From assembly GCF_017591425.1 (NCBI RefSeq), contig NW_024465369.1, forward strand, positions 23,807,501-23,871,500: DNA of 64,000 nt, in the 5' to 3' direction. Below the pieces are notes generated by a model, which did no database searches, was not told where the DNA came from, and worked only from the letters and a program-made list of their open reading frames with translations. Made by a program: the position numbers and the translations under genes. Of the stretch, positions 10,633 to 22,159 are shown in pieces. Every line of letters begins with the position of its first letter. The stretch's first letter is position 1. This DNA is from Ochotona curzoniae (taxonomy: Eukaryota; Chordata; Mammalia; Lagomorpha; Ochotonidae).

Positions 10633-11300
10633 TAGCATTTGTATTCATTTGCCATTGCAGAATAACAAATGCCCATCTACTCTTAGAGTGAGTTAGCTTA
10701 GAATGTGGCTTAACATGACTTCAGCTATCCTCTCGTGATTCCTTTGGATCAGGAATCTGGCTAAGGCTTAATTGAGTTCTCTGTTGGTCCCTCAAGGTTG
10801 AAATCAAGGTGTTGGTTGGGGCTATGACCTCGTCTGAACTTCAAGGTTCTCCTGCAGACTCTATGGTTTTTGGAAGGAGTTAGACCTTTGCAGTTGTAGG
10901 ATTGACAACCCCATCATCTGGCCGGTGATGGGCTGTGGTGCTCCCAGGTGCTTTTCAATCCCAGCCAAGTGGTTCCCCCACAGTGTAGCACCTTGCTTCC
11001 TCAAGGCCCCAGGAGACTATCAGTTTCTGTTTTGAGTATTTTGGGGGGGACTCCCTTAATTAGGTCCTGCCCACCTAAGTCAATCCCCTTTGGTAGAATC
11101 CTAAATTCCCTGAATAGAATCACAATTTGCATATGCAAAATCCCTTCACTGTTGCCACTTAATGTGAACTAATTACATTGTGTTCCATTATAATCACAGG
11201 TTCTGTCCACACAGTCAAGAGGAAGGATTATATAAAGTATTTGTACAAGGGGATGGAAATTTTGAAGGCTAGTATTGCAATAGTGTTATCTGAAGACACA
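10633..11300 (-). mobile_element. MLT1-type LTR (MaLR, ERVL class)
   Basis: Read on the plus strand, 'ttcatttgccattgcagaat', 'tggatcaggaatctggctaa', 'ggtccctcaaggttgaaatc' and the end 'ggattatataaagtatttgt' match the complement of MLT1-type LTRs. Their usual wording is 'gtgggtcaggaatctggg...caaggtgttgg...' and 'aggggattatacaagggcatg'. It is an ancient solitary LTR with no internal retroviral coding sequence beside it. Confidence 0.75.
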
Positions 11301-11319
11301 TTTTAAAAAGGTCAGCATT

Positions 11320-11651
11320 GGGCCTAGCTTGATGACTCAATGACTAAATCCTAACCTTGTAAGTGCCAGGATCCCATAGGGGTGCCAGTTCATGTCCCAG
11401 CTGCTCCACTTCTGATCCACCTCCTTGCTTATGACCTGGGAAGGCAGCAGAGGATAGCCCAAAGCCTTGCGACCCTGCACCCATGGGGTGGGTCCAGAAG
11501 CTCCTGGCTCCTAGCTTTGGATCAGCTCAGTTATGCCCATTACAGCCATTTTGAGAGTGAAGCAGCAAATGGAAGCACTCTCTCTGTCTTTCCTTCTCTT
11601 TATAAATCTGATCTTCCTTTCCAATAAAAATAAATAAATCCTTTAAAAAAA
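11320..11651 (+). mobile_element. CSINE, full length
   Basis: The head 'gggcctagcttgatgac', 'ggatcccataggggtgcc', 'tcccagctgctccactt', the body 'gaagctcctggctcctagct' and the tail 'ccaataaaaataaataaatc' are complete. An imperfect target duplication is visible: 'ggtcagcatt' before the head and 'ggttggcact' after the A-tail. It inserted just beyond the MLT1 LTR. Confidence 0.95.
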
Positions 11652-11662
11652 TGGTTGGCACT

Positions 11663-12249
11663 GATGAAAGAAAACATACCATATACACATTTTGTGTAGA
11701 TTTTAGCAGAAAATTATTGCTACCATCTTCATTTACTTAAGAATTTCCAAAGACTATGAGGTACATTGTTAAAAAAATTAAAAGTACAATTTACAAAAGT
11801 TATCTCTATGAGTCTGGATTTTCTTGGTACTATAAATAATCAATGAAACCATCAATTAACTAAAATCTAGAAACAGATTTGGGGCTGGGGAAAAGAAAAG
11901 AATAGTTATTGATTTTTATATTGGTGAAATTAAATTTCAGATTTCATTTGGCAAAGAAGAATTTCTCATTGTTAAATGGCTTGAACCTGTTTTCAGAAAC
12001 AGTTGCTACAGAAACTTTAGAGAGAGTGGCATATATTGGGACAAGAGAGGTGAGGTAGTGAAAAGATGTGCCTGACATTTTCTGGCTCATGTAGGGTGAA
12101 ACTGTCCTGTTAAGACATCATGAGCTAAGCAGCTGCTTCAGGGAAGAATTTTGAAATCCAGCTGCACTGCTACCTCGGAGCCCAAAAGTACTCTGGCATT
12201 TTCAGCAATATCCAAGATGATAACACTGGTCAGCACTTTTTGCATTAAA
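11663..12249. other. Unassigned stretch
   Basis: About 590 bases of AT-rich sequence; nothing recognised. Confidence 0.5.
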
Positions 12250-12362
12250 GGGGTCTTCAGAAGGTTCATGGGAAATCTACATTACAAAAAATTATGTATG
12301 AATTTGATTTTTTTTTTGCACCAAGAATAAATTTATCTTTTAATTCCATTTCTATGTACTAT
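12250..12362 (+). repeat. Palindromic MITE-like element, copy 1
   Basis: 'gtcttcagaaggttcatggg', 'attatgtatgaatttg', 'tgcaccaagaataaattt' and 'ttttaattccattt' occur in the same order as at 14064-14169 and, inverted, at 35962-36110. The right terminal inverted repeat is degraded. It has no coding capacity and is probably a non-autonomous DNA transposon; I could not name the family with certainty. Confidence 0.65.
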
Positions 12363-12374
12363 ACCTATTTAAGG

Positions 12375-12540
12375 TATTATTTGATGCCCTATATGTGCAG
12401 CAGCTCATTATTCCTTGCTATAACTCTGTGGGATATGCGTTAACTACTGCTGTCCCTACTCTGCAGGCAGGGACACTGAGTTACTATCCTTTTACATACA
12501 GCTAGCTTTCTCATGGGAGTCTGAGCTACTCGGCCTAGGA
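12375..12540 (+). repeat. MIR SINE
   Basis: 'tgccctatatgtgcagc', 'gctataactctgtgggatat' and 'caggcagggacactgagtta' correspond to the MIR core in sense orientation, followed by 'acatacagctagc'. It immediately follows the MITE-like element. Confidence 0.7.
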
Positions 12541-14063
12541 TTAACTAGAGTGTGATTGTCTATTTATTTGCTTCAGTCCAAGAATGCTTTCTTGCTCTGA
12601 TAATACAACTTCTAAAAATGGAGAAACATTTCCAAAACAGAATAGCCACTCTAAAGCCAAAAACCAGGGGTCTCCTGAAAGTTGATTTGATTGAAGGAGA
12701 ATTTGAGAAGAGAGCGGCTGAGCTGAAGGGGCTGGTAGACTGTTAGACGAAACACATGCCTCTTGGTCACTTGGGTATCATCCTGAAGACAGGGTTCTCT
12801 GATGCCAGGTCAGTGCTGGCCTGGCTCTGTCCACATTTGTACTGCTTTAGAATTTGAGCTTGCCCCTTCTCTTCCCTTCTGAAAGTGTGTTTCTGAATGT
12901 AACTTCCTTGGATGTATTCCCCAAGAGGTGACATTTATGCTTACCTCTGTGGCTGCTTTGGACTTTCAGCAGCATTGTGCTTGGCTGCCCTTCCTGACTT
13001 GACTTTTTAGGACCACCATTCCTGCCATAGTTGGTCTCTTGGCCTTCTTGGCATCCCTTTCCCACCTTCTGCCCTTCTTTGAGATGGGGTTACTGATCAT
13101 GAGATCAGTTAGCCCCTCTCCTGGTTAGCCTCACTACGGTTAGCCCCACTCCTGGGAGCTTTACAACATTTTTACCACAGACATTGCCATTGTTTCCATG
13201 ATACCACACCTATTCTCACCTTAATTAGGTGAGAGATGCTATTCTCTTGGGTTTCTCAAAATTTCCTAGTGGGCATTCATACCAACGCTAGAGGAGTTGT
13301 ATCATTTACAAAGAAAGAGGTTTTAGTTAGAGTGCTTTTGGTTGAAATCTAAGACAAATGATCTTAAGCTTCAAACAGTGAATAGTTTTTAACATACCAA
13401 AGGCTTTGCCTCTTGCTTTTTTTGCCTCTGCATGGCTTTCTCTGCTCTCTCTGCCTGATAGCCAGAGCTTTATTGGTTCACCTTATCCATCCCCACAACA
13501 AAGGGGATGTTTCCTTCTCCAGAATCTGGTATCCTTCTTAGGGAAGATTCTGCTTGGCCTGACTTTGGTTGAGCCAAGGCCCCTTGGCTGGCCCAACCCT
13601 CAGCAACCTCCCCTTGCTCCACAAGGAGATCAGTGACTTCTCAAAGGAAAGGATTGAGCTTCAAAGGAGGTGGATATTGTGCTAGGGACGTTCTTCTTTG
13701 CTGCAGCTCAATATATAGGGAGAGAGGTCTTCAAATGTAATTAGTCTTCAACAGGTTCTAAAACATTAGTTACCAGTTTTTATCTGAGTGACAGGATGTA
13801 AGCTTATCATTTGAGCTGAAAGTGAGCTGTAGAATACAACTCAGTAGGAAAACAACAGTTTCATTCAGTCTATGTAGGGTGTTATGATTGTGCAACCCCA
13901 CACACTGGAAGTCAGAAGGAGTGGAAATTTTTTGTATAGGTACAGGGAAATCCTATCTCCTGGACAGCTGAAGGAGCTAATGTTCGAACAGACCAGCACA
14001 AGACTACTACAAATTGCCACTAGGTATAATATTGTTTAAGTTGGTGGTATATATAATGAAATC
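12541..14063. other. Unassigned stretch; possible ancient repeat at 13180-13700
   Basis: No gene is supported. At 13107-13156 a short imperfect tandem array repeats 'gttagccc...ctcctgg' and 'gttagcctcactac'. The part from about 13180 to 13700 ('ttggctggcccaaccct', 'tctgctctctctgcctgata') has the feel of a decayed mammalian repeat but I cannot assign it. Short open frames on either strand (12552-12746, 12847-13065, 13406-13636) match no family I recognise. Confidence 0.45.
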
Positions 14064-14169
14064 TTCAAAAAGGTCATGGAAATGTATATTATAAGTAATT
14101 ATGCATGGGTTTAATTTTTGGTACAAAGATAAACTTTTTAATTCAATTTTCCATGAATTGTTTGAAGTC
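14064..14169 (+). repeat. Palindromic MITE-like element, copy 2 (both ends present)
   Basis: The left end 'tcttcaaaaaggtcatggaa' and the right end 'ttttccatgaattgtttgaag' are inverted repeats of each other with a few mismatches, enclosing about 65 bases that include 'attatgcatgggttt' and 'ttttggtacaaagataaac'. This is the best of three copies in the window and defines the terminal inverted repeats. Confidence 0.75.
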
Positions 14170-17100
14170 ATATTTTAGGCGCAGCTATTGCAGAATACTA
14201 TTAGCTTAGCAATGAACCTGACTTAAAGGAAAATGTCAGAAGTTGCCTGACTAGGAAACACAAAGTGTCTCAACATGTCAACAGGGGTGCTTCTGACCCT
14301 GTTCAGGAATCAGCAAGAAGTCAGTCAATTCTGTGCTCCAATTAATAACCAGGGATCTGGAGGTTATTCCAGAAGGGGAGTGGTGAGGGTGTGAAGATGG
14401 AGACAGCTACATAAACAAAATAATTCACTGATCTAAACTTGAAGGGAGAGTTCTGGGACATTTTTTTTTTTTCATAGCGCCATACCTCAAAAGCTGCCAT
14501 CTGGGTGAAATCATGATGAAGTGTTTTCTGGAGTGCTCACACCCTCAGGGTGGGAAGTTCTTCCTAAGGACTTCTGAAAGCCTCTTTCGCAAGCATGCTC
14601 TTGTCACACAGACAATAGGATGTTTGCAGTTTCCTCTCTTTTCTGAAAATTCTGGCTGATGGGGATTCAGAGCCAGGCTTTGCAGTGTTTAGTTTTCTTT
14701 GAAGCAGACAGTGCAAGATGTGGGCATGTCATGAACATGGCAAAGAAAAAGAATATGCCTTTTAAAAAATTCAGTACCAGAAATTTGGGTCCCTGAAAAT
14801 TGAAGTCTGTGAAGAATGCACTTCTAAATCTTTAACATGGTGCCTCTGGGGAAGAATGGTGCTGGGGGCCGGGGTGGAGTGGGGTGAGGTGGGGGATGGA
14901 ACTCAAATACCAGCCTGAAGGAATAATTTCGATTACAATGTAAGAGAAGTAAGAAGTTACTGTAATGAGGTCAGTTCTGGTCCTCATGTTATTAGCCGAC
15001 CAGTGAATAGTACATAGACAAGGTAGATGAGAAATTAATTAGTGTTATGGGGGCTTTACAATCTGAGGTATTCACAAGCATAGCAAAAACTAGGTCTGTC
15101 TTCTTTAAAAAAAAAGATTATAGAGAGACCTTATTAAAGCACAGAAGGCTCAGCTATTTAAGATGGTGACATACATAGAGGCAGGAATGCGCAGAGAGAA
15201 GCTGAAAGGCAGCCAGGCCCTGAAGGAATTTCAGTGGAATTTCTTCACCGGAGGAGTAGTTAATAAATAGAGCAGATTTCTAAGGGCAGAAACTAGAGCA
15301 CAACTACAAATACTTTTCTTCTCTTTCTTCTTTACAGAAAGCAATGATAGGAAGTTGGAAAGGAAGAATTGAAACAAAGAAAAACAAGCTAAGCTAGCCC
15401 TCCCAGCCGCCTCCCACGAACAAACGTCTGTTCCCGGATATTAGGAAGGTTGCACCGTTGAATAATCATAGCACATACTGTGAAGGTGGCCTGGGGTCTC
15501 AGTTTTAGGCTAATACTAGACATCATTAAGAAGTGCATGTAATATAACACTTTTCAAAAGACTGAAATCCCATTCGCTGGGTTTTGCTGTGTCTGTTTCC
15601 ACAACTTCCCACTATATAGAACAGAAATGAGAGACTCTGCTCAGGCTCTGCACTTACCCCTCCTCTTGCCTTGGATGCACAACTCTTCCTTCCAGTTGGA
15701 AGAACAGTACTTTTTTCTCAAGCAGTTTCACTGTACCGAGTGCTTGGGAAGCTAAGGTTCTAGAATATCATTGCTTCTTTCCATCAGGTATACTGGGATG
15801 GCCACTAATTCACTGTGCAAATGTATTTCTATTATTATGATTTTAAAATGAGGACTGAAAGGAAAAGGGAGTGGGTATAAGTGTGCATATCTGTCAACCA
15901 ACACTTCTGCAGGTTTATCAATGTACAGATTTTCTCTCATCTCACCAGTCAAAATAACTGTTATAAAGAATCAAGTTGATGAAGGTGTTATTGTGTTATC
16001 TGCCAGTTCTCCCTTTGTGTCCTTTCACTATCCATGAAAAGTAAAAGCATTTTTCACTCCTGAAGTCTTGAGATTTCTTGACAGCTGAGGTCTCTCAAGG
16101 TACCAGCTCAGGTAGCTCCCACGAAGGTCTGAGCTGACAGGTCTGTGCAGCAGTGGGTGTCACCACAAATGGCATTGCTAAGACCACACACCACATGATC
16201 ATGTAGGGTATTTATCCAGATTTAGATTCCTGGGATCCACATTAGACTCACTGAAGAAGAATCCCAGAGCCATATCTCCTGCTTCAAACCACAAATCCCA
16301 CTTCTGGAGGCCCATGTGTCTAAGAATCAGGTTGGTAATGAAATCATATGCAGATCTACAGTCTCCAAGCCCTGGGATTCTTCTTAAGAGGGGGATTCTG
16401 AACTCACTGTACATTGCTCAGTAGAAGGGTATGAACTGGAACAGCTGGGGAACAATTTAAACAAATAACCTCCTCAACCAACCAGCAAGCCAACCAAGGG
16501 AAGTCAATCTCATCATGTGCAAAGCTAGCAAGCAGGGGCCACTGGTAAGGATGATGAGATGAGTGAGGGAGTAAGAACCTAAGGGAGGGAGTAAAGGCCT
16601 AAGAACATGGAACTTTATGGGAACATGTGGAAAGGCTTTTATACTGAGACCAGAGGGCTGGTCTCTCTACCCTGTACAGAGAATCTTCCTGGTCTATGTT
16701 TGCCCCTGTTTTTGTGAGCCCTGTCCAGGCAGGAATGCCCTCTACTTTGCATTGTGAGCCTCACATCCCCTTCACTTCTGAATGGATGACCCCTGGACTA
16801 TTCAACCTTTTCCTGGCCTTCTCTATCACTGGAATTTCCTTCTTCCCTGTTTCCATGGGAACTGTCCAATTCCCAGGGGTCAGCCCTCTGTGGCCTATTT
16901 CCCTCCAGGCCAATCTTACAAGACTCAGGATATCGAGTGGCTTATGACAGCTTTCCCAACACTATGGTTGATCAAATAGGCCTTTGTAGATGGCCTGGGA
17001 ACTGTACCATTATTTATAATGATTTTTTTCTATGGGGAAATTCTTGGAGTTCCAAACACTCCATTGACCAGTGACCTTTTGAACATGTCTGTCCCATCTC

Positions 17101-17526
17101 GGCTCAGTGGAGGGTGAGATCATTAGGGGTTGTCAGAGCCAAGCTGGGAACAGCAAACCAAGGCTGGGGGAGTCTGAGGGCGAAAGCACAAGGGCATATC
17201 TGTGAAGGAGCAGCAGGATTGAGATGGGCGGAGTTGGATAGAGATTCACAGCAGGGCAAGGGTCAAGGGAAGGTTTCCATGTCCATATATGTAGATGAAT
17301 CAAGGGTCAAATGGACTGGATAAGAATCAGGAGTAGAGAGAGTGCATGGTAGGTCATACAAAGAAACCAGCTCCAGTCAAATGTGATCAGATTGGATGAA
17401 TGTCTGGCCAAAATGAAGTTTCAGAGTTCTTCGAATCGGTTCTGGTTCCAAGAGCTACCTGACTCTAGAATTGTAAATAAAAGGCAATTGGGGTTGCTCA
17501 ACTAACTTGGTTGTGAATTCATCTTT
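14170..17526. other. Unassigned stretch, 3.4 kb
   Basis: No CSINE or LINE was recognised here apart from T-runs (such as 14461-14472) and the G-rich motif at 14864-14895. The block at 16480-17480 has a TATA-like 'cttttatactgagacc', a 7-base-arm hairpin at 16646-16665, and an 'aataaaaggcaattgg' near 17480. These could belong to an old solitary LTR, but I cannot confirm it. No open frame shows a known domain. Confidence 0.45.
14864..14895 (+). other. Predicted G-quadruplex motif
   Basis: Four runs of 5, 4, 4 and 5 consecutive G lie at 14864-14868, 14871-14874, 14881-14884 and 14891-14895, separated by loops of 2, 6 and 6 bases. This satisfies the standard G3+N1-7 pattern on the plus strand. 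No transcription unit is recognised around it, so any role is unknown. Confidence 0.85.
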
Positions 17527-17925
17527 GACACATAAAATATTATTCAGGCATAAAATGGAAATGACATGCTGATACATGCTACAATATGGACAAACCTTGC
17601 AAAAACAGTGGTACAGAAGCCAAACACCAAAGGTAGATTATTCTAGAACTTTCCTATCTGAAATGTCCAGAACGAGCCAGTTCATAGAGACAGAAGCAAT
17701 GAGTGGTTGTCACAAATTGGGAAATGACTGCTAATATTATTGGATTTCTTTGGATAGTGTAGTTGATTTCTTTTTAAAGTGATGAGAATATTCTGGAATT
17801 AGAGTCAACTGTCACATAATCTTGTAAGTGTATTAAAACCCTCCAAATTGTATACTTGGCTTCAAAGAGTGAATTTTATGGTATTTGAATTTTGTTCTAG
17901 CTGTTTTAGTGCATGTGGCTTGCCA
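17527..17925 (+). mobile_element. Old LINE-1 (L1M) 3' UTR
   Basis: 'taaaatattattcaggcata', 'gctacaatatggacaaacct', 'tagagacagaagcaatgagt', 'gatgagaatattctggaatt' and 'caaagagtgaattttatggt' form the familiar L1M 3' UTR order in sense orientation. It is the only LINE recognised in the CSINE-free block from 11.65 to 19.3 kb. Confidence 0.9.
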
Positions 17926-19290
17926 TTTTAATGAATTGACTACACACAATCTAGATAAAACCTACTAAGCAAATGTAGTTTTCCACAAAATCTCCTGGCT
18001 CTCCCTTTCACTCAAATGTCCTCTCAAAGCTCCTCACACCTAGAATTTCTGACACGGATGCTTGAGCTATGAATCTGCATGCTCACCCCTGCATTGAATG
18101 CTTGATGTGGGGTCAATACTTCCAAGGCCCTGTTTTAGAGTCTTGTAATAGTACAGACAAAATGCCTCAAAGGCATTTATTTTTCCTTACCCAACGTTGG
18201 TTCACTGGATAGCAAGGTTCACATCCAGTGTTAAACAGATAGTGAAGTATTGTAGCACATATGAGGCTAGAAGTCATGTTCTTCTGCTTGCTATCTAACT
18301 GGAATGTTTGAATGTGAGAGAAGAAAAACTAGGGCTGTAGCTCCTAGCTCCTGTCTTCCCATTTCCATTTCCACATGATAAAGAGATTTCTGCCTGACAT
18401 TTTGATGAAGAAAATAGAGGGGAAAATGCAAGAGAGAACAAAACAGAATGCCGGAAGAAAAATGAGTGGTTTGATGGAGAGAAAAGATATCAGAAGCATA
18501 AGGAATGTGAGATGGACCACCTTGACATTTGCAGCCATGGCTCTATAGCTGACAATGTCTTTTAACTTTCAGCCTGTGATACAAATGATTAAACACATTT
18601 CACATCATCAACCACAACCTATAGGTTGACATATGAATACATGTATTTGGATTCATGTGCCTGATTCAGAAGTTTCTTGAAACAGTTCTTTATTTTACCA
18701 TGTGTGATGACTTCTAGGCATTTTTACTCTGTTCTGTTCCATTGCATTCTGTTTTGCAAAATACTGGTTGTAATTCCCTCACTGCATTCTACAATACACA
18801 CTTGGCATTTAAGAGTCATTACTCCGGACTTTTTCCCCAAAAGAACCATAAACCTAATCTATTGCTTACTCTGCCAGGAGGGCTGCTGGTGAGCTATATT
18901 ACATTAGGTCTAGCCACCAAATGCTGCTGACTTGTTGAAGGTAGTCTATACAAAACTGTTTTAGAGGATGTTTTCTGGAATCTCAGTCAAGTAGCTCTAA
19001 GCTCCAGCTGTTGATAAGTCACAGGCCACAGGTTTATTGGTTCTTTCTTGGTCTTCAATACAACAGTTCTAAAATACCACTTTAGTTCTTTTTCCTTATT
19101 ACATACTCGTGATACTGCAACTTCTTGCATGTTTTTCCCTTAGAATAAAGTCATCCCCTTTTCCATAAAAAAAGAATGAATATATTTACAACAACACAGC
19201 TTGCTAAGTGGTTAGTTCACACAGAATAGGCACTCTATAAGTCTATACACTGAAACTATCCTGAACATAACAGTAAGAACATGGACAATT
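17926..19290. other. Unassigned stretch
   Basis: About 1.37 kb with ordinary composition. Short overlapping open frames at 18677-18930 and a minus-strand one at 18344-18538 match nothing known. Confidence 0.5.
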
Positions 19291-19652
19291 AACGTTCTCT
19301 TCCTTTTTTTTAAAGACTTATTTTATTTATTGGAAAGTCAGATATACAGAGAGGAGGAGAGACAGAGAGGAAGATCTTCCGTCTGATGATTCACTCCCCA
19401 AGTGAGTGCAACGGCCAATGCTATGCTGATCCGAAGCCAGGATCCAGGAACTTCTTCTGGGTATCCCACACAGGTGCAGGGTCCCAAGGCCCTGGGCCAT
19501 GCTCAACTGCTTTCCCAGCTTTTCCCACAAGCAGGGAGCTGGATGGGAAGTGGAGCTGCTGGGATTAGAACCAGCGCCACATGGGATTCCAGCGTGTTCA
19601 AGATGAGGATTTTAGATGCTAGGCCATGCCACCATGCCCAATGTTCTCTTCT
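19291..19652 (-). mobile_element. CSINE with 13-bp target duplication
   Basis: A full-length minus-strand CSINE occupies 19304-19639. It is flanked by 'aacgttctcttcc' (19291-19303) and 'aatgttctcttct' (19640-19652), a 13-base target duplication with two mismatches. The order on the plus strand is the T-tail, 'ggaaagtcagatatacagag', 'gattcactccccaagtg' and 'gggagctggatgggaagtgg'. An extra 'cttttccca' interrupts the 'tttcccaggccacaagc' block. Confidence 0.95.
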
Positions 19653-20518
19653 TATAGGCAAAAACATTAGTGACATCCAACAGGTGTACCTGAATGCAGA
19701 ATTATTGAGATCTCTCCAGCCAGCATTTACTATATCATAGCCTCCACGGCATGTGGAAGCAGATATCAGCTGTGACTGGAGGTTTGAGATTCCATTTTTT
19801 TTTTTTTTGGCTTCCATGGTTATTTCTGCCTTTTATTAACTAACTGAATGTAGATTACATGAGGAACTTAGTGGGGTATATGAATGGACTTGGTATCAGA
19901 TTTTCTATGATGTATTTATTTTTCAACCTCCCCTCCACTTTTATCTTATTGGTCTAATAGATGCATTCACAATACAAGCAAATATTAATCCTGGGAGCTT
20001 GCAAAAATCTAATTGTGTATGTATAAAGTTCAAATCTGTGGTATTAAAATTTCATGGGGACAATCACATAAAATCTCTACAAAGTTCCACGGGCAGCAAC
20101 AATGAAAGCTAAACAATGAAACCAAAACCTGGTATGTCTGTGAGTTTTCTTTTGCTTCCTCATAATTCTTTTCTCTTTTAAGTCTTGGAGATGAATAAGA
20201 TGTCTTTGTGTTCCTCATTCCATTTGCAAAGGAAGCAATCACCCTAAACCTCCTTTAAAGAAATCTAACAACCTGAATGAAACTTGTAACATTTCACAGA
20301 AGGAAAGGAAGCCAGACCCAACAGGTCAAATGTTTCATGACTTCCTTGGGAGCTGCGTTTTGCTTTGTCTCAGCAAACTGGTTCATTCTGGACATTTGAT
20401 ACAAAGGAAACAATGAGGAGCGCTGCTGATATTGGCTTTCTGAAGTGATGAAAACATTCCGGAGTTCAATAGTGGTAATAGACATTCAACATAGATGAAT
20501 CTTTCTATTTCAGATAGT
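19653..20518. other. Unassigned stretch
   Basis: About 870 bases with a T-run at 19796-19808. Nothing recognised; minus-strand frames at 20030-20242 and 20294-20485 match no known family. Confidence 0.5.
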
Positions 20519-20962
20519 TACAGATGGCTACTATGATTAATATTGCTGACATTGAACACCCATATATGAGTTTGCACTGGGACATATGGTTCACATACTT
20601 GGTAGTGGAATTTCTGGATTTTATGGTAAATCTATGTTTAACATTTTGAAGAACTGTCAAGCTTTTTTTTTTTCCCAAAATGGCTGTTTCTGTTTTTTGT
20701 TGTTTTTTTTTATTTTAGCATTCTCACTAGTAGCAATATTCCATTTTTTCTACATCCTACTAAACATTGTTTTATCTTTCTTTGGTCATACTGACTGGCA
20801 TAAACTGGCATCTCCCTGTGGCTTTGACTCACATTTCCCTGATGGTTAATGGTGCTGAGCATCTTTTGATGTGCTTATTGCTCATTTATAGGTCTTCTTT
20901 AGGGAAGTCTCTATTCACATTTTTCAGGTTTTTAATCTATTTACATTTCATTTTTAATTTGA
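20519..20962 (-). mobile_element. Old LINE-1 (L1M) ORF2 end, antisense
   Basis: On the plus strand 'ggtagtggaatttctgg', 'aacattttgaagaactgtca', 'cactagtagcaatattcca' and 'gatggttaatggtgctgagc' are the complement of the last part of LINE-1 ORF2, as in other L1M copies here. A later CSINE abuts its right end. Confidence 0.9.
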
Positions 20963-20963
20963 C

Positions 20964-21225
20964 AGCAAGGGAGATATTTTCTATCCACAGGTTCATTCTC
21001 TAAATGTGTATAACAGCAAGAAGCCATGAGTTAAGAACTCTATTTGATTCTCCTATATGGGTGGCAGGGACTCCACTTTTGAGTCATTGCACACTGCTAC
21101 TCAAGGTGCACATCAATAGGAATCTGGCCTGGAAGCAGAGCTGGGACTTGAGCCAGGATAGGAAATGCTGGCATCCCATGCAGCACCTAACCGTCATGCC
21201 TAATGCCCACACTCTCCCTGCTTCC
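20964..21225 (-). mobile_element. Older CSINE, partial
   Basis: 'ctcctatatgggtggcaggg', 'tgagtcattgcacactgcta', 'gctgggacttgagccaggat' and 'cagcacctaaccgtcatgcc' correspond to the older C-repeat type on the minus strand. The tail side is degraded and no clear T-run remains. It lies at the truncated end of an old LINE-1. Confidence 0.8.
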
Positions 21226-21908
21226 AAAAGGGCATGATCCCTTTTTTAAGTTTTTTCCCCAAGCATTTCAAATTGCCAACATTGTTTAAAATATTTTGCT
21301 ATTCTGTGTGTTCATTACTAGCATCATTTCCAATATTGGGAGTAAAAATTGTTGAAATTTTTAGAGAGCTCTCATTCATTTAATAGCTTTCTTATAAATT
21401 TAGCTCTTCAAAAGTGCATGATCACAACACTGATTGTGTATAAGGATGATGAATACAGCCAAAAATTCTTCAACTTCTTCATTAAATAAGGAGATGCACT
21501 TTTTGCACATCTGCATTTGTGAAGAAAAATTTCTCGTGATCTAGGTCTTTTGACTACATAATTGGTAGAGACTGATTGTGGTCTTAAAGACTTAGATTGT
21601 CATGGTGTTTCAGATAATCTCCACTACAAAACTGAATACCCACAGTCACCAATGACAATGACATGCATTCATATATTTTACTCTTTACTTCTTTCTTTAG
21701 GTTTCTTCTCCTAACTGTCACTTTCATACACCATCATGGGTTTAACTGTTTACACTTGAAGAAAGGGTCATGCTGTTACTGCCCACTTTATTATATAAAA
21801 TGGGCTGTAAAATGTGCTGTCATCTTTAATGCTTCTCAAGTAATCCTCTTTAAAAATACAGATAAATAGCAGAATTGTGGAATTGTGACTTACTGAAGAA
21901 CTATATTG
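21226..21908. other. Unassigned stretch
   Basis: About 680 bases of AT-rich sequence; nothing recognised. Confidence 0.5.
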
Positions 21909-21924
21909 CTGTAATAACATATGG

Positions 21925-22005
21925 GAAAAACAGTGGTTGGGAGGGCAGAAGGGGAAATCCCTGAGCCTATGGAATTATATCATAAAAAATAAAAATATTT
22001 TTTAA
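21925..22005 (+). mobile_element. Short LINE-1 3' end
   Basis: 'gttgggagggcagaagggga', 'tccctgagcctatggaatta' and 'tatcataaaaaataaaaata' form the lagomorph-type LINE-1 3' terminus: a G-rich run, a short unique part and a polyadenylation-like tail. It is an extreme 5' truncation; no clear target duplication was seen. Confidence 0.8.
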
Positions 22006-22159
22006 ATGCAGGTAAGTGCCTTTTACAGAATTTTATTTTTGGAATTCTGATCTTTGGGATTTCACTGTTTAGGAACATGGTATTTCAGATGGTGTTTCAG
22101 GATTATAGCCCAAACCCATCCTGCAGAAGAGTCAACATGGACTTGAGACCAATGTGGAT

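Noticed and set aside
12847..13065. Lysine- and glycine-rich minus-strand frame suggesting a processed pseudogene
   Set aside because: I compared it mentally with HMG and ribosomal proteins and found no convincing match. No A-tail or target duplication was seen.
16480..17480. Possible solitary LTR with TATA-like and AATAAA-like motifs
   Set aside because: No terminal TG...CA ends or target duplication could be placed and no family was recognised. Kept only as a remark in the unassigned stretch.
19402..19740. 112-codon and other frames over the CSINE at 19304-19639
   Set aside because: They are translations of SINE sequence; similar peptides appear wherever CSINEs occur in the window.
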